Of a DNA stretch of 64,000 nucleotides, positions 43,634 through 52,789 are shown one piece after another. The notes beneath the pieces were generated by a model. The model was not told the origin of the DNA. It searched no databases and saw only the letters and a program-made list of their open reading frames with translations. This stretch comes from Arthrobacter sp. U41. Its GTDB lineage: Bacteria > Actinomycetota > Actinomycetes > Actinomycetales > Micrococcaceae. The stretch spans positions 102,920-166,919 of the forward strand of contig NZ_VEGI01000005.1 of the NCBI RefSeq assembly GCF_007679325.1. Direction: 5' to 3'. Numbering within the stretch: the stretch's first letter is position 1; each line of letters begins with the position of its first letter. Both the position numbers and the translations under genes were made by a program.

Positions 43634-44437
43634 TTGGCCAAGAAGGACGAGAAGTCGAAGAAGAACGCCCCGCTGATCGGCATCGACATCGGCGGCACCG
43701 GCATCAAGGGCGGGATCGTAGACCTGAAAAAGGGCAAGTTGATTGGTGACCGGCTGCGTATCCCCACCCCGCAGCCCTCCACACCTGAATCCGTTGCCGA
43801 GGTGGTGGCCCAGGTGGTGGCCGCGCTGTCCGCGCGCCCGGAGGCGCCGGCTCCCGATTCGCCCGTGGGTGTCACCTTCCCCGGCATCATCCAGCACGGC
43901 GTGGTCCACTCCGCTGCCAATGTGGACAAGTCCTGGCTGGAACTGGACATCGACGGCCTGCTGACCGCCCGGCTGGGCCGTCCCGTCGAGGTCATCAACG
44001 ACGCCGACGCCGCCGGCCTTGCGGAGGCACGCTTTGGCGCCGGCGAATTCGTGGACGGCACGGTGCTGGTCATCACGCTCGGCACCGGAATCGGTTCCGC
44101 GTTCATCTTCGACGGCAAGCTGGTCCCCAACGCCGAGCTCGGGCACCTGGAGATTGACGGCTTCGACGCCGAAAGCAAGGCATCGGCCGTGGCCCGGGAA
44201 CGGGACGGACTGAGCTGGGAGGAGTACAGCGTGCTGCTGCAGCGGTACTTCTCGCATGTGGAGTTCCTCTTCTCCCCCGAACTGTTCATCGTCGGCGGCG
44301 GCATCTCCAAGCGCGCCGACGAATACCTGCCGCGGCTGCAGCTGCGTACCCCGATTGTTCCGGCAGAACTGAAGAACGACGCCGGCATCGTGGGGGCTGC
44401 CCTCGAAATCGCGCTGAAGCACAAACTGACGAAGTAG
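43634..44437 (+). CDS. ppgK: Polyphosphate glucokinase
   Basis: 267 residues. ROK-family kinase that phosphorylates glucose with polyphosphate or ATP, typical of Actinobacteria. The phosphate-binding GIDIGGTGIKGGIVD is at about 16-30, the catalytic aspartate is in INDADAAGLAEA, then ITLGTGIGSAFIFDG and ELGHLEIDGFDAES. The PPGK-characteristic ARERDGLSWEEY segment lies in the C-terminal half. The start codon is TTG (43634) with only a weak GGAA upstream; no better start is present before the conserved strand. In M. tuberculosis ppgK neighbours sigA; here it is 40 kb away but shares the window. Confidence 0.92.
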   Translation: MAKKDEKSKKNAPLIGIDIGGTGIKGGIVDLKKGKLIGDRLRIPTPQPSTPESVAEVVAQVVAALSARPEAPAPDSPVGVTFPGIIQHGVVHSAANVDKSWLELDIDGLLTARLGRPVEVINDADAAGLAEARFGAGEFVDGTVLVITLGTGIGSAFIFDGKLVPNAELGHLEIDGFDAESKASAVARERDGLSWEEYSVLLQRYFSHVEFLFSPELFIVGGGISKRADEYLPRLQLRTPIVPAELKNDAGIVGAALEIALKHKLTK

Positions 44438-44457
44438 CCCAAGACGCGGGATAGCCA

Positions 44458-44517
44458 AAAGAGCTATCACTTCGGGTCGTCCTGAACGCTGGGAACGACC
44501 CGGAGTGATAGCTCTTT
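44458..44517. terminator. Bidirectional terminator ppgK / nrdR
   Basis: Arms of 23 bp (44458-44480, starting AAAGAGCTATCACT, and 44495-44517) match at 22 positions and end in AAA/TTT on both sides. It lies between the convergent ppgK and nrdR genes. Confidence 0.8.
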
Positions 44518-44604
44518 GTTGTGGTGCCGGTGGTGGCCGCGGCTTCCCCTCCGCTGCCACCACCGGAGTCTCTGGTCAGATTCCCCCGGTCCGTGACCGC
44601 TGGT

Positions 44605-45096
44605 CTAGAGCGGGCTCTTCTGCTGGCTGGTGCCTTCGCGTCCCTTGGTCTCGGCCTCATGGCGGAGCAGGGAAATGGCGGCCTCGAAATCCTCGAGGGA
44701 CTCGAAAGCCTGGTAGACGCTCGCGAACCGCAGGTAGGCGACCTCATCGAGCTTCTGGAGCGGGTTGAGGATGGCCAGGCCGACCTCATGCGCGTCGATT
44801 TCCGCGGCACCGGAGGACCGGATCGCCTCTTCGACTTCCTGCGCGAGCATGGCCAGGTCGTCTTCCGTGACGGGACGGCCCTGGCAGGCCTTGCGCACGC
44901 CATTGATGACCTTGCTGCGGCTGAAAGGTTCGCCAACCCCTGACCGCTTGATCACCGTGAGGCTGGTGGTTTCGACAGTCGTGAAACGGCGCCCGCACTC
45001 GGGACACTGCCGGCGGCGGCGGATGGCCGAGCCGTCGTCGGCGATCCGGCTGTCCACCACACGGGAATCAGGGTTGCGGCAAAACGGGCAATACAC
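44605..45096 (-). CDS. nrdR: Transcriptional repressor NrdR
   Basis: 163 residues from GTG 45096, with GGAGG 8 nt upstream. An N-terminal zinc ribbon uses C3, C6, C31 and C34 (YCPFC... CPECGRRF), and an ATP-cone (about 46-136; [25 protein letters not shown]) senses ATP/dATP. NrdR represses ribonucleotide reductase genes when dATP is high. No nrd structural gene is in the window. Its own upstream region has a promoter with two NrdR-like boxes (separate entry), suggesting autoregulation. The frame extending to 45165 adds an unrelated Cys/Arg-rich stretch and is not favoured. Confidence 0.95.
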   Translation of the reverse strand: MYCPFCRNPDSRVVDSRIADDGSAIRRRRQCPECGRRFTTVETTSLTVIKRSGVGEPFSRSKVINGVRKACQGRPVTEDDLAMLAQEVEEAIRSSGAAEIDAHEVGLAILNPLQKLDEVAYLRFASVYQAFESLEDFEAAISLLRHEAETKGREGTSQQKSPL

Positions 45097-45198
45097 GTTA
45101 TTTCCTCCCCTGGCGCAGGTGGACGGCCGCACTGGTCGACAGCAAAGCAGTCGACATGGGCACACCGGCAGTTTCTTGGAGCTGTTGGCTCCGCCATC

Positions 45199-45252
45199 AG
45201 TTTACGACTAGATGTAGCTGAATAACAAGCCTGTAATTACTACATGTAGTGG
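45199..45252 (-). promoter_or_regulatory. nrdR promoter with paired NrdR-like boxes
   Basis: On the minus strand TTGTTA (45223-45228) and TAAACT (45199-45204) form a -35/-10 pair with an 18-bp spacer. A NrdR-like box (CTACATCTAGT core, 45205-45220) fills the spacer. A second, perfectly palindromic ACTACATGTAGT (45239-45250) lies just upstream of the -35. The boxes are 32 bp apart, three helical turns. Against ACACWATATATWGTGT they match at 9 and 11 of 16 positions. Confidence 0.6.
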
Positions 45253-46629
45253 TCAGGAGCCTCCGGCGAACCGGGCCGTGACGGCTTCGCCGTGGGCGGG
45301 AAGATCCTCCGCCCCGGACAGGCTGACGATGTGTCCGCTGACCTCTGCCAGGGCGGCCCGGGTGTAGTTGACCACCTGGATGGCACGCAGGAACGTGGTG
45401 ACGTTCAGCCCGGAGGAGAACGCCGCCGTGCCGCTGGTCGGCAGCACGTGGTTGGAACCTGCGCAGTAGTCACCCAGGCTGACGGGGCTGTAGTCCCCCA
45501 CGAAGATCGCACCGGCGCTGCGGATCCGGCCCGCGACGCCGGCCGCGTCCGCCGTCATGATTTCCAGGTGTTCGGCCGCGTAGGCGTTGCACGCCGCGAT
45601 GCCCTGTTCGAGGTCGTCCACCAGCACGACGCCGGACTGCGGGCCGGAGAGCGCCTCACGGACCCGCGCGCTGTGCTTTGTCGCTGCCGCCTGGCGCTCC
45701 AGTTCAACGCGCACGGCGTCGGCCAGGGCCTCGGAGTCCGTGACCAGGACGGACGCCGCTTTGGGGTCGTGCTCGGCCTGGCTGATCAGGTCGGCGGCGA
45801 CCAGTCCGGGCTGTGCGCTGGCGTCGGCGAGGATCGCGATCTCGGTGGTGCCGGCCTCCGAATCGATGCCAACGACGCCCTTGACGAGGCGCTTGGCCGT
45901 GGCGACGAAGACGTTGCCCGGGCCGGTGACAACGTCCACGGGGTCCAGTCCGGGGTTGTCCCCTGCGCCGGGGATACCGTAGGCGAAGGCGGCGATGGCC
46001 TGGGCGCCTCCGATCGCGTAGACCTCGTCGATCCCCAGCAGGCATGCTGCGGCCAGGATGGTGGGGTGCGGGAGCCCGCCGAAGTCCTTCTGCGGAGGAG
46101 AGGCCAGGGCGATGGATTCGACGCCGGCGGCGAGGGCCGGGACGACGTTCATGATCACGGAGGACGGGTAGACGGCCAGGCCTCCGGGGACGTAGAGGCC
46201 CACCCGGGCCACGGGGACCCAGTTCTGGCTGACCACGGCACCTTCGCCGAGTTCGACGTCGGTGTCCGCGGGGCGCTGCGCGTCGGCAAAACGGCGGGCG
46301 CGCTTGATGGACTCTTCCAGGGCCGCCCGCACGGCGGGATCGAGCCCGGCCAGGGCCGCCGTCAGGGCGTCGGCGGGAACCCGGGGGTGCGACTGCTCCA
46401 CGCCGTCGAAGGTCCGGGCGAGCTCGCTGAGTGCGTCGAATCCCCGGGCGCGCACGGCGCCGATGATGTCCAGGACCTTCTGCTCGGCATCAGCAATGGT
46501 GCCGGTCTGAGCGCGCGGAACTGCGGCGCGGAGGCCGGCGAGGGTGAGCCGCTGGCCGCGCAGGTCGACGGTGCGGAAGTTGAGTTCGGCGGGTACGGCG
46601 GGCACGGTGCTGTCAGCTGAAGGGGTCAC
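45253..46629 (-). CDS. hisD: Histidinol dehydrogenase
   Basis: 458 residues. Catalyses the last two steps of histidine synthesis, oxidising histidinol to histidine with two NAD+. Zinc ligands lie in [11 protein letters not shown] (Gln and His), in [13 protein letters not shown] (Asp) and near the C-terminal PAHGEAV (His). The catalytic Glu-His pair is in YAAEHLEIM. It is alone here; the rest of the his operon is not downstream, where nrdR follows after its promoter. The GTG start at 46629 has TAAAAT exactly 6 nt upstream and no Shine-Dalgarno. Confidence 0.95.
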   Translation of the reverse strand: MTPSADSTVPAVPAELNFRTVDLRGQRLTLAGLRAAVPRAQTGTIADAEQKVLDIIGAVRARGFDALSELARTFDGVEQSHPRVPADALTAALAGLDPAVRAALEESIKRARRFADAQRPADTDVELGEGAVVSQNWVPVARVGLYVPGGLAVYPSSVIMNVVPALAAGVESIALASPPQKDFGGLPHPTILAAACLLGIDEVYAIGGAQAIAAFAYGIPGAGDNPGLDPVDVVTGPGNVFVATAKRLVKGVVGIDSEAGTTEIAILADASAQPGLVAADLISQAEHDPKAASVLVTDSEALADAVRVELERQAAATKHSARVREALSGPQSGVVLVDDLEQGIAACNAYAAEHLEIMTADAAGVAGRIRSAGAIFVGDYSPVSLGDYCAGSNHVLPTSGTAAFSSGLNVTTFLRAIQVVNYTRAALAEVSGHIVSLSGAEDLPAHGEAVTARFAGGS

Positions 46630-46641
46630 CCGATCATTTTA
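46630..46641 (-). promoter_or_regulatory. -10 TAAAAT 6 nt before hisD
   Basis: TAAAAT, GATCGG, GTG. There is no Shine-Dalgarno; probable leaderless promoter, very like that of dnaE (TAGAAT, GATTCG, GTG). Confidence 0.65.
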
Positions 46642-46683
46642 CGTGCCGCACCGCAGAGTCCCGCGCCCGTGACGTCGCGCCCG

Positions 46684-47400
46684 TTACAACCGGGCCGGAT
46701 CCGTCGCTTCGTCTGTTGTTTCGTCTGTTGTTCCGCCTGTTCTTTCCCCTGTCGTTTCGCCGTCGGCCCCGGGCTGCGGCGTGGTGAAGACGGTATACAG
46801 GAAGATGGCCAGGGCGGTGGCGGCCGGCCAGATTGCCAGCACGGCCAGGGACCGCAGGGAAAACGCGATGCTGGCGCTGGCCGACGTGTCCTCAGGCGTT
46901 CCCCACCACAGGCCGCACAGGACGCCCGTTCCCCAGGCGGCGAGGGCGCCCACTGCTCCTGTGCCCACGGCCAGGAGGACATCCCGTCCGGACGGCCCGT
47001 GGTGCTTGGTGCCGGACGCCACAGCACCGGCAATGCAGCCGACCAGCAGGAACAGTCCAGCCAGCACCAGGTCCCTGGGCAGCCACCCCTCCGTGTTGCC
47101 GCCGCTCCGCAGCTCCGGATTACCGGAGAGCAGGTTCAACCCCGAGGGTGCCAGGACCCACCACAGCAGCCCCACCGGGACACCGGCGGCGGCCATGACA
47201 GCAGCCTTCCGCCACGACATGGCGGACCTCCCCGGCTCCGGTGCCGGGTGGCCGGAGGCGGCCTCCGGCACAAAGCCGGGGTGCGCTTTGTCGGGGTGTA
47301 CTGTGCGGGGGTGTACCGTGCCGGGGTGCACTGTATCGCCCTGCCGGGCCGGCTGCGGGGCGTCGTTCGGGTGCGGGCCGTGTACTGCTGGCTGTGTCAT
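46684..47400 (-). CDS. Hypothetical four-helix membrane protein with His/Pro repeat
   Basis: 238 residues from ATG 47400. The N-terminal ~70 residues are polar, with four repeats of a TVHP-type pentapeptide (GDTVHP, GTVHP, RTVHP, DKAHP; about 21-41). Four membrane helices follow (about 67-85, 105-125, 140-158 and 172-195), with a loop resembling DUF2567-type membrane proteins; that assignment is tentative. The C-terminus is a Thr/Glu/Gly-rich repeat (TTGERTGGTTDETTDEATD). The open frame reaches 47514 but overlaps the flavin reductase promoter region. TAAGGT lies 7 nt before the ATG. The gene is encoded 54 bp upstream of hisD on the same strand. Confidence 0.72.
   Translation of the reverse strand: MTQPAVHGPHPNDAPQPARQGDTVHPGTVHPRTVHPDKAHPGFVPEAASGHPAPEPGRSAMSWRKAAVMAAAGVPVGLLWWVLAPSGLNLLSGNPELRSGGNTEGWLPRDLVLAGLFLLVGCIAGAVASGTKHHGPSGRDVLLAVGTGAVGALAAWGTGVLCGLWWGTPEDTSASASIAFSLRSLAVLAIWPAATALAIFLYTVFTTPQPGADGETTGERTGGTTDETTDEATDPARL
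47277..47336 (-). repeat. 15-bp tandem repeat, four imperfect copies
   Basis: Units such as CGGGGTGTACTGTGC encode the (G/R)TVHP repeat of the hypothetical membrane protein. Confidence 0.7.
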
Positions 47401-47413
47401 GAAACAAACCTTA
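47401..47413 (-). promoter_or_regulatory. -10 TAAGGT 7 nt before the 47400 gene start
   Basis: TAAGGT, seven bases, ATG. There is no Shine-Dalgarno at normal spacing; probable leaderless promoter. Confidence 0.45.
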
Positions 47414-47564
47414 ACAAGCTTTCCGACGCCGGGCACATGACGCCGTACGTGCCCGGATGACATTCCGCAGGACACCTCCGGCGGCTCAAGTTCCGCGACC
47501 GGGCGGCGGGGCAATACGCTGGCAGGGTAGGAACATCACACATGCAGCAGGGAGTTGGATCGCA

Positions 47565-48065
47565 GTGGCCACAGAGGACCAAGCCTTCGAGGGAACTTTT
47601 CGGGAGATGTTCCGCCGGCACGCCGCCGGCGTGGCCATCATCACGGCCAACTTCAACGGTGTCCCCTTCGGCTTCACGGCAACCTCCGTGGCCTCGCTCT
47701 CGGCGAAGCCGCCCCGGTTCACCTTCAACATGGCCCGGACCTCCAGCTCCTGGCCGGCCGTGGCTAACACCACCTACATCGGCGTCCACATGCTGGGGCT
47801 GGACAACCAGGCCCTGGCCGACCGCTTTGCCCGCACCAGCAACCGGTTCGAGGGCGACCACTGGGCGCTCGGGCCCCATGATGTGCCGATCCTCAACGAT
47901 GTGGCCGGCTGGCTGATCGGCAAGGTCCAGATGCGGCTCTCCTTCGAGAACAACGCCGTGGTGGTGGTCGAGGTCGTGGAAGGTGAAGTGGGCGCCGATG
48001 GCGCTCCCCTGCTCTATCACTCCGGCGCCTACGGCCAGCCTGTGCCGCTGGACTACGAGATCTGA
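47565..48065 (+). CDS. Flavin reductase family protein
   Basis: 166 residues from GTG 47565 (AGGGAG 10 nt upstream). FMN-binding split-barrel: FREMFRRHAAGVAIITANFNGVPFGFTATSVASLS is the conserved N-terminal FMN-binding block, followed by KPPRFTFNMARTSSSWPAV and FEGDHWALG. Such proteins reduce FMN/FAD with NAD(P)H for a partner monooxygenase, or are flavin-dependent oxidoreductases; the partner is not nearby. A TACGCT (47515-47520) could be its -10. Its stop is only 8 bp from the convergent dnaE stop, leaving no room for a terminator between them. Confidence 0.88.
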   Translation: MATEDQAFEGTFREMFRRHAAGVAIITANFNGVPFGFTATSVASLSAKPPRFTFNMARTSSSWPAVANTTYIGVHMLGLDNQALADRFARTSNRFEGDHWALGPHDVPILNDVAGWLIGKVQMRLSFENNAVVVVEVVEGEVGADGAPLLYHSGAYGQPVPLDYEI

Positions 48066-48073
48066 GCCGCTCT

Positions 48074-51000
48074 TTAGTTATCCAGGCAGGTTGGACCGAG
48101 CAGCACCTTGAGGTCCCCGAACAATGACGGGCTGGGGTTGACCCGCAGATGCACGGGCAGGCCCATGACCTCCACGCGGGAGTCGCCCTGCAGGTGCAGC
48201 CGCACCTCGGACTTGCCGCGGTGGGTCCGCAGCACGTCTCCCAGCTCGGTCACCACGGCTTCGGTGGCCTTGTGCGTCTGCACCGTGATCACGAGCGGCC
48301 CGTTGAGGCCCTCGCTGAGGTCGGGGACGGAGAGCTCCATGCAGTTGAGGGCGATGGCGCCGTCGTCGCGGCGCTGCAGCCGGCCCTTGACCACCACGAT
48401 CAGGTCTTCCGCCAGGACGGACGCGATGGGGCCGTAGACCTGGCCGAAGAACATCACCTCGACGGAACCGCCCAGGTCCTCGATCTCCGCCCGGGCGTAA
48501 GCGTTGCCGCTGGCTTTCGCGATCCGCCGGCTCAGCGAGGTGATCATCCCGGCGATGGTGACGATGGCGCCGTCGTGCGGGCCGTCCTCGGCGATGATCG
48601 AGGTGATGGACTGGTCTGCGTGCTGGCTCAGCAGTCCTTCGAGGCCCTGCAGCGGGTGGTCCGAGACGTAGAGCCCCAGCATGTCCCGTTCGAAGGAGAG
48701 TTTGTCCTTCTTGTCCCATTCGGGCAGATCGGGGATTTCGATGCTCAGTGACGCCTCGGATTCGGCTTCGTCGAACCCGGCGAAGAGGTCGAACTGGCCG
48801 ATCGCCTCGTTGCGCTTGAGCGTGATGACGGAGTCGATGGCTTCTTCGTGGATCATCGCCAGGGCGCGCCGGTGGTGGTTCAGGGAGTCGAACGCGCCGG
48901 CCTTGATCAGGGACTCGATGGTGCGTTTGTTGCACACCACCGCCGGAACCTTCATCAGGTAGTCCTTGAAGGACGTGTAGGCGCCCTCCTTTTCGCGCGC
49001 CGCCACCATTGCCTCGACGGCGTTTACGCCGACGTTGCGGATGGCGCCCATGCCGAAGCGGATGTCGTTGCCAACAGGGGTGAAGTTCAGCGCGGATTCG
49101 TTGACGTCCGGCGGCAGCACCGTGATGCCCATGCGCCGGCATTCATTGAGGTAGATGGCCGACTTGTCCTTATCGTCGCCGACGCTGGTGAGCAGGGCGG
49201 CCATGTACTCAGGCGCGTAGTGCGCCTTGAGGTACGCGGTCCAGTAGGAGATCACGCCGTAGGCGGCCGAGTGCGCCTTGTTGAACGCGTAGTCGGAGAA
49301 CGGCAGGAGGATATCCCACAGGGTCTTGACCGCTTCCATGGAGTAGCCGTTGTCCTGCATGCCCTGGGAGAACCCGGCGAACTGCTTGTCCAGCTCGGAT
49401 TTCTTCTTCTTGCCCATGGCCCGGCGGAGGATGTCTGCCTGGCCCAGCGTGTACCCGGCGAGCTTCTGCGCCACTGCCATGACCTGTTCCTGGTACACGA
49501 TCAGGCCGTAGGTTCCGCCGAGGATTTCGGAGAGCGGTTCCTCGAGTTCCGGGTGGATCGGAATGACTTCCTGGATCTTGTTCTTGCGCAGCGCGTAGTC
49601 GGTGTGGGCGTTGGCGCCCATGGGCCCCGGCCGGTACAGGGCCAGCACGGCGGAGATGTCTTCGAAGTTGTCAGGCTTCATGAGCTTGAGCAGGGACCGC
49701 ATGGGGCCGCCGTCGAGCTGGAACACTCCCAGGGTGTCGCCGCGGGCCAGCAGCTCGTAGGACGCGGCGTCGTCGAGCTCGAGCGACTCCAGGTCCAGGT
49801 CCACACCGCGGTTCATCTTGATGTTTTCGAGGGCGTCCGAAATGATCGTGAGGTTCCGCAGGCCAAGGAAGTCCATCTTGATCAGGCCAAGGCCCTCGGA
49901 CGTCGGGTAGTCGAACTGGGTGATGACCTGGCCGTCCTGGAAGCGGCGCATGATCGGGATGACATCGATGATCGGGTCCGAGGACATAATGACGCCGGCA
50001 GCGTGGACACCCCACTGCCGCTTCAGGCCTTCGATGCCGAGCGCCGTCTCGAACACCTTTGCGGCTTCCGGGTCGGTGGCGATGAGCTGCCGGAAGTCGC
50101 CGGCCTCGCTGTAGCGCTTGGAGTCCTTGTTCTGGATATCGGCGAGCGGGATGTCCTTGGCCATTACGGCCGGCGGCAGCGCCTTGGTGAGCGTCTCGCC
50201 CATGCTGAACGGGTAGCCCAGCACGCGTGAGGAGTCCTTGAGGGCCTGCTTGGTCTTGATGGTGCCATAGGTGACGATCATGGCGACACGCTCGTCGCCG
50301 TATTTGCGTGTGACGTAGTCGATCACTTCGGAGCGGCGCCGGTCATCGAAGTCGACGTCGAAGTCAGGCATGGAGACGCGGTCCGGGTTGAGGAAGCGCT
50401 CGAAGATCAGGCCGTGGTGCAGCGGATCGAGGTCGGTGATGCGCATGGCGTAGGCCACCATGGACCCGGCGCCCGAACCACGTCCGGGACCCACCCGGAT
50501 GCCGTTGTTTTTGGCCCAGTTGATGAAGTCGGCCACCACGAGGAAGTAGCCCGGGAACCCCATGGAATTGATGACGCCCAGTTCGTAGTCGGCCTGGGTG
50601 CGCACCTTGTCGGGGATGCCCTGGGGATAGCGGTAGCGGAGTCCCTTGTCGACTTCCTTGACCAGCCAGGACGTTTCGTCCTCCCCTTCCGGGCAGGGGA
50701 ACCGGGGCATGTAGTTGGCCCCGGTGTTGAACGACACTTCGCAGCGCTCGGCGATCAGGAGTGTGTTGTCGCACGCCTCCGGGTGGTCCCGGAACAGCTC
50801 CCGCATCTCCTGCGGGGATTTCAGGTAGTAGCCGCTGCCCGAGAAGGCGAACCGGGATCCGCCGTTGTCGTACGTCGGTTCCAGGAGCGTGGAGCCGGAC
50901 TGGATGGCCAGCAGCGCCTCGTGCGCCTTGGCGTCGTGCTCGTGGGTGTAGTGGAGGTCGTTGGTGGCCACCAGCGGAAGGTTCAGTTCCTTGGCCAGGC

Positions 51001-51631
51001 GCAGCAGGTCCCCCGTGACGCGCCGCTCGATGTCCAGGCCGTGGTCCATGAGTTCGCAGAAGTAGTTCTCTGCGCCGAAGATGTCACGGAATTCGGCGGC
51101 CGCTTCAACGGCTTCCCGGTACTGGCCGAGCCGGAGCCTCGTCTGGACCTCGCCCGACGGGCAGCCGGTGGTGGCGATCAGGCCTTCCGAGTAGGTGTTC
51201 AGCAGCTCACGGTCCAGCCGGGGCCATTTGCCGAAAACCGAGTCCAGTGAGGCGATCGACGAGGCACGGAACAGGTTCCGCATGCCCTTGTTGTTGTAGC
51301 TGAGCAGCGTCATGTGCGTGTAGGAACCGCCGCCGGAGATGTCGTCCTTGCGCTGGTTTTCCTCGCCCCAGCGGACACGGGTCTTGTCCGTGCGCGCAGT
51401 TCCGGGGGTGACGTAGGCCTCGACGCCGATGATCGGCTTGATGCCCTGGTCCGTGGCCCGCTTCCAGAAGTCGAAGGCACCGAAGAGGTAGCCGTGGTCC
51501 GTGGTGGCGAGGGCGGGCATGCCCAGCCGTTCGGTTTCGTCGAACAGCTCCCCCAGCCGGGCGGCACCGTCCAGCATGGAGTATTCGGTGTGGTTGTGGA
51601 GATGAACGAACGATTTGTTGCTGGAAGTCAC
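48074..51631 (-). CDS. dnaE: DNA polymerase III alpha subunit (DnaE1)
   Basis: 1185 residues; the replicative polymerase. The N-terminal PHP domain starts FVHLHNHTEYSMLDG (8-22). The catalytic aspartates are D425 and D427 (in PDFDVDFDD) and a third in IKMDFLGLRNL. Then come fingers, the helix-hairpin-helix region and the C-terminal OB fold (IVTIAGMITSLSRRIAKASG). Length and domain order are those of actinobacterial DnaE1 rather than the mutagenic DnaE2. The GTG start has TAGAAT 6 nt upstream and no Shine-Dalgarno. Confidence 0.96.
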   Translation of the reverse strand: MTSSNKSFVHLHNHTEYSMLDGAARLGELFDETERLGMPALATTDHGYLFGAFDFWKRATDQGIKPIIGVEAYVTPGTARTDKTRVRWGEENQRKDDISGGGSYTHMTLLSYNNKGMRNLFRASSIASLDSVFGKWPRLDRELLNTYSEGLIATTGCPSGEVQTRLRLGQYREAVEAAAEFRDIFGAENYFCELMDHGLDIERRVTGDLLRLAKELNLPLVATNDLHYTHEHDAKAHEALLAIQSGSTLLEPTYDNGGSRFAFSGSGYYLKSPQEMRELFRDHPEACDNTLLIAERCEVSFNTGANYMPRFPCPEGEDETSWLVKEVDKGLRYRYPQGIPDKVRTQADYELGVINSMGFPGYFLVVADFINWAKNNGIRVGPGRGSGAGSMVAYAMRITDLDPLHHGLIFERFLNPDRVSMPDFDVDFDDRRRSEVIDYVTRKYGDERVAMIVTYGTIKTKQALKDSSRVLGYPFSMGETLTKALPPAVMAKDIPLADIQNKDSKRYSEAGDFRQLIATDPEAAKVFETALGIEGLKRQWGVHAAGVIMSSDPIIDVIPIMRRFQDGQVITQFDYPTSEGLGLIKMDFLGLRNLTIISDALENIKMNRGVDLDLESLELDDAASYELLARGDTLGVFQLDGGPMRSLLKLMKPDNFEDISAVLALYRPGPMGANAHTDYALRKNKIQEVIPIHPELEEPLSEILGGTYGLIVYQEQVMAVAQKLAGYTLGQADILRRAMGKKKKSELDKQFAGFSQGMQDNGYSMEAVKTLWDILLPFSDYAFNKAHSAAYGVISYWTAYLKAHYAPEYMAALLTSVGDDKDKSAIYLNECRRMGITVLPPDVNESALNFTPVGNDIRFGMGAIRNVGVNAVEAMVAAREKEGAYTSFKDYLMKVPAVVCNKRTIESLIKAGAFDSLNHHRRALAMIHEEAIDSVITLKRNEAIGQFDLFAGFDEAESEASLSIEIPDLPEWDKKDKLSFERDMLGLYVSDHPLQGLEGLLSQHADQSITSIIAEDGPHDGAIVTIAGMITSLSRRIAKASGNAYARAEIEDLGGSVEVMFFGQVYGPIASVLAEDLIVVVKGRLQRRDDGAIALNCMELSVPDLSEGLNGPLVITVQTHKATEAVVTELGDVLRTHRGKSEVRLHLQGDSRVEVMGLPVHLRVNPSPSLFGDLKVLLGPTCLDN

Positions 51632-51643
51632 CGAATCATTCTA
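51632..51643 (-). promoter_or_regulatory. -10 TAGAAT 6 nt before dnaE
   Basis: TAGAAT, GATTCG, GTG. There is no Shine-Dalgarno; probable leaderless promoter. Confidence 0.65.
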
Positions 51644-51715
51644 GTGCCGCGCACGGACGATTCAGCGCGGCACTCCGGACGCCGCCCGATCCGACTGCAG
51701 CCCCCGGGCAACCAA

Positions 51716-52789
51716 TCAGGCTTGGCCGGACTCCAGGACCTCCAGGGCGTACCGCAGGTCCTGCGGGTACTCGCTGGTGACGGTGACCTGTTCCCCGGTC
51801 CGGGGATGGGCGAAGGACAACTGCCGGGCGTGCAGCCACTGCCGGGTGAGCCCCAAGGTGGCGGCGAGCCGCGGGTCGGCGCCGTAGGTCAGGTCGCCGG
51901 CGCAGGGGTGGCGCAAGGCGGAGAAGTGCACGCGGATCTGGTGCGTGCGGCCGGTTTCGAGGTGGACTTCCACCAGCGATGCCTTGCCGAACGCCTCCAG
52001 GACCTCGTAGTGCGTGATGGAGTCCCGGCCGTCTTCAATCACGGCGAAGCGCCAGTCGTGGCCCGGGTGGCGGCCGATCGGGGCGTCAATGGTGCCGGCC
52101 AGCGGGTCCGGCAGGCCCTGGACGACGGCGTGGTAGACCTTGTCCACCGTACGTTCCTTGAAGGCGCGCTTGAGGGCCGTGTACGCCTCTTCCGTCTTGG
52201 CCACCACCATCACCCCGGACGTCCCGACGTCGAGCCGGTGGACGATGCCCGCGCGCTCCGGTGAACCGGAGGTGGAGATCCGGTAGCCGAGGCCGGCGAG
52301 GCCGCCGACGACGGTGGGTCCCACCCAGCCGGGCGAAGGATGCGCGGCCACACCGACCGGTTTGTCGATGACAACAAATTCGTCATCGTCCAGCAGGATC
52401 TTCAAGCCTTCCACGACTTCCTCCACAACTTCCAGGGGGTCCCGGCGCGCCGGGACGACGACGTCGAGCACAACGCCGGCGGCGAGCTTGAGCGACTTTC
52501 CGACCGCTTTGTCCCCGCTGCTGACGTTGCCTTCGCCGATCAGCGTGGCGGCCTGCGACCGGGAGATGTCCATGAGCTTCGCGAGCCCGGCATCCACGCG
52601 GGTCCCGGCAAGTTCGTCCGGGACCACGAAGCGGAAGGACGCTGCCGGTGTCGCGGCGGACGCCGCTCCGGTGACGTCGCCTGCACCGTCCTCGTCGACA
52701 TCCGCCGGCAGGATGTCCTCCGGCAGTGCGCCGGCCGCGGTCAGGTCTTCGGGCGTCGTGTGCTCAGGCGCCGCGTCCCTAGGAGTCAT
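51716..52789 (-). CDS. rluD: RluA-family 23S rRNA pseudouridine synthase
   Basis: 357 residues. An acidic ~50-residue extension precedes the S4 RNA-binding domain ([19 protein letters not shown], about 62-80). The synthase domain has the catalytic aspartate D187 in HRLD (184-187) and later [16 protein letters not shown]. Converts specific uridines of large-subunit rRNA to pseudouridine; RluD-like by position after lspA. Its ATG overlaps the end of lspA by 11 nt, so the two are cotranscribed. Confidence 0.9.
   Translation of the reverse strand: MTPRDAAPEHTTPEDLTAAGALPEDILPADVDEDGAGDVTGAASAATPAASFRFVVPDELAGTRVDAGLAKLMDISRSQAATLIGEGNVSSGDKAVGKSLKLAAGVVLDVVVPARRDPLEVVEEVVEGLKILLDDDEFVVIDKPVGVAAHPSPGWVGPTVVGGLAGLGYRISTSGSPERAGIVHRLDVGTSGVMVVAKTEEAYTALKRAFKERTVDKVYHAVVQGLPDPLAGTIDAPIGRHPGHDWRFAVIEDGRDSITHYEVLEAFGKASLVEVHLETGRTHQIRVHFSALRHPCAGDLTYGADPRLAATLGLTRQWLHARQLSFAHPRTGEQVTVTSEYPQDLRYALEVLESGQA

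Noticed and set aside
45253..46629. Val in place of the Glu often seen before GDY in HisD ([11 protein letters not shown])
   Set aside because: As far as I recall the same wording is normal in actinobacterial HisD, and the catalytic Glu-His and zinc residues are intact, so this is not a defect.
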